Assembly: GCA_007844125.1 (NCBI GenBank)
Contig: CM017558.1
Span: forward strand, 44,606,460-44,670,459
Direction of reading: 5' to 3'
DNA length: 64,000 nucleotides
From: Sinonovacula constricta
Taxonomy: Eukaryota; Mollusca; Bivalvia; Cardiida; Solecurtidae
Shown here: positions 59,894-64,000 of the stretch, one piece after another
How positions within the stretch are numbered: the first letter of the stretch is position 1
Layout: each line of letters starts with the position of its first letter
The notes under the pieces: model-generated
What the model was told of the DNA's origin: nothing
The model's input: the letters and a program-made list of their open reading frames with translations, nothing else
Databases searched by the model: none
Made by a program: the position numbers and the translations under genes

Positions 59894-62800
59894 TCACGTT
59901 TGACTTGCTTAGTAAAGCTGATGCAAGACAAGGCTGGATGTATATCAAAGCAGCCAGCATTGGTAGAAATGACCCAGGGCATCAGTTTTTTTTATATCAA
60001 CAAGAAACATGCCACTTAACAAACAACTTGTACACACTGTGTAAAAGTCTAATGCTTCTACTATAGGCTACTTTTTTCAGCAAGACGTGTAGCAATATTT
60101 GAAACTCCTCTATGATGACTGCCTCACCATTCCCTTAAAATGATGTGTAAACTGAATAGGTGAATAAGAAAAGGTCTGATAAGAATTACCACAGATATTA
60201 AAGAATTTTAGCTTTTATAATTTAGCTTATATCTGATGTGCATTTTTCGATATATAATAGCTGTATTTATATTGTGTTAAATATTATTAATATAAGAAAA
60301 TGTATAACCCTTTGGTGTTTTAGTTCATACAAGCTTAATTTCTTTAAAATAACCAATCAATAAATTTTGTTAAAGTCTTGGTAAAAAACTTTCACAGTTA
60401 ATTGCAACCAAACCACATGATTTAAAGCCACATCCACATCACATATCAAGGTATTTCCTGTAACACCTATGTATGTATTTTATGTATGAAAGGCCCTAGG
60501 ATTGAACCCTGGGCCTTCTGTCCCATGTGCAGAGCCCTACTTACTACTTTAACTAGGCTGGTTCCTGGCTATGTAGAATGAATTTACTCTTAACACAAAG
60601 AAAATAAGACACCTTTCCCTACACAATACAGGGTGACCACAACAATTGATGTCTAAGGGTTATCATAAATGAAAGAAAACACGCTCGCATACCTTTAGTT
60701 GCTAGATTTACAGAATACTGTCTATATATATATTGCCAGCTGAGTTTATAGTGACTGAAAAGGGCACATTTACAATACATAAAGTAAGATTTAAAACACA
60801 GATAAAGTTTTCTTGGTTTTCTTACTAAAGTGATCGCATTATTCTCTTGCTAAGGAGAAATAAAAAGTCTTATTATTAAAGTTGTTAGTTGTAAATTAGT
60901 TTAAAATAACTTCCGTAATCAAACTGCTGATAGAAAGAATCAGTTATAAAATTTTAAGAAAGAATGATGAAAATATGCATTTGAACAGCACAGAACTATT
61001 AGTTATAGAAAGGTAGTTTGAACGTGTTTAGCACTTTGGCCTATGCAATCAAATGTTCTTCCTGCAACACTTATGAAACATGGTACTTTTACAAAAATAT
61101 TTGATTCAATTTTAAGTGTACTTAGTAATTTGAATTCCAGCAATGATTGTGATAGGAAGAGGAAAGAACAAGTATCTTTCCCTTTTAGGGTCTCTGATAT
61201 GCATAATGCACAACCAAGACATTACCAAGTGACAACCAGGCAAACAAACAAGATACTCATCGTAGGTTGTCATGACAGATTGCCAAGTTTTGTCAACTGG
61301 TTTGTACCAAACAAAATACCCCTCTTATCAGGCTGACAATCAGCAAGTTTGGCCAAGTAATGCTCACCATGATGAAGAATGTAAGATGCAGCCAGTAAAG
61401 GACATGCATAGCCTTGTTATAGATTGATATCTGTTGATTCTCGGTGCAATAGGCATAATAATATGACAGAACAAATGATGTATATTAGCCAAGGGGACAA
61501 AATAATCACAGCTGGAAAATACAAATTAGGTAGTCTGATGTTGAAATAAATGTTTTCTATTCCAGATGCTCCTTAGGACAGAAGTAAAAAATGCACTATT
61601 CGAGAATCAGGATAATAAAAATTTAAAATAAAAAAATTGCAGTAAATACATGTAAACCAAATGGACCCTGTTAATGTCCTTTAAAACAATGCTGATTAAG
61701 ATGTTTATATTAATATAAAGGTGATAATTGAGATATGGAGAACCTTCCTACAATGTATTTGTAGACTATGAAATCAGAAATCTGCTTAACAAGTTTACTT
61801 CTGTGCTTACTTTTTTATTATGTATTAATTAATGCAGCATAGATAATTTAATGTAAACAATGTAAACAATTTTATGATAATTATTAATTATTTGTACACT
61901 TAACATGCACTTAAATTATAGTGTAAGAATGTGCATAACTAAAAATGTATTAAAGTCCTTTTAAAAGATACAGTCAGCAATAATCAAGACGAGTTTGAAC
62001 TCCTTAACACCTAAAATGATTTTAGTAATGACTAACTTTGAAAGAAGAAATGTGCTAATGTATAATATAAATATTTAATTATGTTGTAAATGATGATGTA
62101 TTTAACAAGATTAAATAATTCATAGTTAAAGTATCTACCTTCTGATACAGGGACAGTGACACTCTACTGCATTGTATTATAAATGAACAGCATCTACTCA
62201 GCATTTTATAATGATAACTTTTATCTCAAAAAATAAAATGTTTGGTTTCTGTTAAATTACTGACAAATTACCATGTTATGAGAATTTGTAAATCAAGTAA
62301 TTCTTACACATTGATAAATATAAAAAATGTGCATTCATGTTTTTATATTTTTTGTTTAAGAGCATTCATACTTGCAAGGCATTATTAAAACAAGATTTTC
62401 AGAGGACAAGATGTAGAATATAATTTCAGGTTAAATTAAAATTAGAGGCAATCCAAACCAATAGCACAACAAACCTTCTCATAATTATCATGCAGACTTT
62501 ATTCATCCTATGCTTAATCCTTGAACGTTTCTTCATAACCCACCATCTACAGATGTCTGTTTACCTTTTGGATTAATTATGGATTATGTATGCAAACATT
62601 TCACAACATATCCAAATAATGCAAATAAAGCTGGAAGAGAGTACAAATCTAAACAGTTTACACAAAGAAACCCAGCAAAACCATAATAAAACACCAGATG
62701 AATTTACTTATGCACATATAACTTACAATTACTATTATATCATTATTCTATAAACTTATATATTCCTCTCTGCATGTACTTTTAATCAGGCATAAACTAC

Positions 62801-62904
62801 GTGTCTATTCATAACCAAAAGTCATTGTCTAATTCAGTATCTGATGTACTATCATCTTTATTGAAATGACCATATCAAAGTATTTCAGAAATGCAAATAT
62901 TTTA
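59894..62904. other. AT-rich, no supported gene
   Basis: A 97-codon plus ORF at 61043 has no domain and no splice support. The tRNA-like patch at 60478 is the only other signal. Confidence 0.45.
60478..60570 (-). mobile_element. tRNA-like sequence, minus strand
   Basis: In minus orientation the B-box AGGGTTCAATCCTAGGGCC is clear and the A-box (GCCTAGTTAAAGTAGTAAG) weak. Probably a decayed tRNA-derived SINE head. Confidence 0.35.
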
Positions 62905-62985
62905 AAACCAATAAATTGCTGCCTTCACAGCGATACCGCACCTTGACCACACAACATGGTAAAGCCCAGCCATATCATCTGGAAA
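62905..62985 (-). mobile_element. Family B SINE fragment
   Basis: The plus-strand AATTGCTGCCTTCACAGCGA followed by CCCAGCCATATCATCTGGAA matches the family-B GCTGCCTTTAC...CCAGTCATATTATCCTGACA blocks. It lies directly beside a second, oppositely oriented copy. Confidence 0.45.
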
Positions 62986-62989
62986 CTGA

Positions 62990-63265
62990 ACCTGGTACAG
63001 CATCAGCTACAAATGGTCCCAGGTTCAAAACCAGGCCATGACAAACTTAAGTTGTTAAAAAATGGTTGCTTTATAGCTCCTTTGCTAATACTCATGCATA
63101 TATGAGGCTAGTTCCTTGTCTGGTTGGCCTAAAGTCAGGATAATGTGACTGAGTGCCTAATAATGCCAGGTATTCATGTCATGCTATTCATTGTAATGGC
63201 ACTATACCTGCAGCAAGTGGCAGTCTCAGAATAATTGGAAGATTGTTGGTGGGGCATAATAAGCC
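62990..63265 (+). mobile_element. tRNA-derived SINE, family B
   Basis: A B-box-like CCCAGGTTCAAAACCAGG precedes the AACTTAAGTTGTTAAAAAAT, TATAGCTCCTTTGCTAATAC, AAAGTCAGGATAATGTGACT and ATGCCAGGTATTCATGTCAT blocks. The tail GTTGGTGGGGCATAATAAGC is followed by CAACAAAC. Two ORFs of 86-98 codons overlap its 3' end and are not considered genes. Confidence 0.6.
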
Positions 63266-64000
63266 AACAAACAGTAACCTGTCCCTTGGTCATCCAGACC
63301 TCTTGCACAAGCCAATTACAACAGCAACAAGAGAGAGCAAACAAAAAACTTGTATTTCTATTGCTTACAGCTTTGGAACATCAGTTCCTAACAATTTGGC
63401 AAAATCAGCTTAAATCTCTGTTTAAATGTCAAGAACATTCCTTCATTTTAAATTTAAAAACAGGTACAGAAGCTGAAGCTGTTATAAAAGCACCCAGTAT
63501 TATACTTATTTTATCTTTTATCAAAACTTGATGTGAATCAGTCCATCTGTCAAGGTAACTGTATTCTGAAGAATGTGCAAATCAGCCAGTAATTACAGTA
63601 TCTTCTTACAGGTGCTATATCTCACTATAGTCAAGGGAGATTTATGTATCATGCTTTTAATGGCATTGAAACCAAAGAGTACATAATCAACCACCCAAAC
63701 AAGCGCCAATACTTCCCAACAATCTGCACACTGCAATAATGGATGCAGACATCTTACACTTAAATGTCTAAAATGATACTGGGCACTGCATGATGCCTTT
63801 TAATTAGGTTTGAAAATGTTATCAGCCATGGTGTGTTGAGTAACAAAATACATGAGATGCTTTTCTGGGATGGTGGTTTTTGTTGGATGTGTGTGAGGTC
63901 TGGTTACAGCGCTGACAAGAGTACCTATATTTGGATATTAAATATGATACACACCGTTATGGCAAAGCAATATTTTTTAAATTAAGAGCGCAAATAAAAC
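63266..64000. other. AT-rich, nothing supported
   Basis: Unique sequence after the SINE. Confidence 0.5.

Noticed and set aside
58672..60019. ORFs of 112-152 codons with 9-residue periodicity on both strands.
   Set aside because: They are translations of the 27-bp array (unit length divisible by three) and of the adjoining SINE.

Overview
This window is eukaryotic, very probably animal, nuclear DNA. It is strongly AT-rich and has no bacterial-style dense coding, no long ORF with a recognisable enzyme domain, and no rRNA operon. Most of it consists of unique AT-rich sequence, tRNA-derived SINE copies, short terminal-inverted-repeat transposons (MITEs) and long minisatellite arrays. The repeat vocabulary suggests a mollusc, most likely a bivalve: SINEs ending in a GTGGGACAATAAACCCAAC-type tail, the AACAAGAGCTGTC...GGTCAAAAAGGGCATAATTCTGCC element, and a recurrent AAGGGAGACAAC motif. 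That assignment rests on my memory of such genomes and was not searched.

The only coding feature I hold with good confidence is one 149-bp exon on the minus strand (45800-45948). It encodes the second half of a PDZ domain, most like Shroom or PDLIM/synaptopodin PDZ domains, and has consensus splice sites on both sides. The window therefore probably lies inside a long-intron gene transcribed on the minus strand. Weaker minus-strand exon candidates are at 36912-37007, 23281-23322, 8180-8273 and 7504-7590. Plus-strand candidates are an exon-like segment at 28007-28098, partly overlapping a SINE fragment, and a glycine-rich membrane-helix reading frame with one internal stop at 19887-20165.

Layout: 0-4.4 kb is AT-rich with a TTAA-flanked MITE (721-1282). 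A 25-bp minisatellite lies at 4.5-4.9 kb. From 5 to 17 kb there are SINE pieces, a TIR element (14.05-14.28 kb) and simple repeats. From 17.0 to 17.5 kb there is triplet and polypurine DNA. At 23.9-24.8 kb there is a TA-flanked 927-bp MITE, and at 26.1-27.3 kb two more TTAA MITEs. From 28.8 to 30.8 kb two back-to-back arrays (35 bp and 51 bp units) occur, the second carrying a 508-bp higher-order duplication. From 31 to 42 kb there is scattered SINE material and a GC-richer island at 36.9-37.1 kb. A 61-bp array lies at 42.8-43.4 kb, a MITE sits next to the PDZ exon at 45.4-45.8 kb, and a SINE has split a 130-bp tandem repeat at 46.6-47.3 kb. A 3.1-kb array of 58-bp units fills 50-53 kb. An LTR-retrotransposon primer-binding-site relic next to a tRNA-like hairpin element is at 56.4-56.55 kb. 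A 27-bp array at 58.7-59.75 kb appears to have grown out of a SINE core.

Most long ORFs in the window are artefacts of these arrays, whose unit lengths or stop-free frames give periodic peptides. I see no protein-level system such as defence, biosynthesis or an operon. The novelty lies in repeat biology: satellite birth from a SINE, higher-order repeat structure, nested insertions and possible exonisation.
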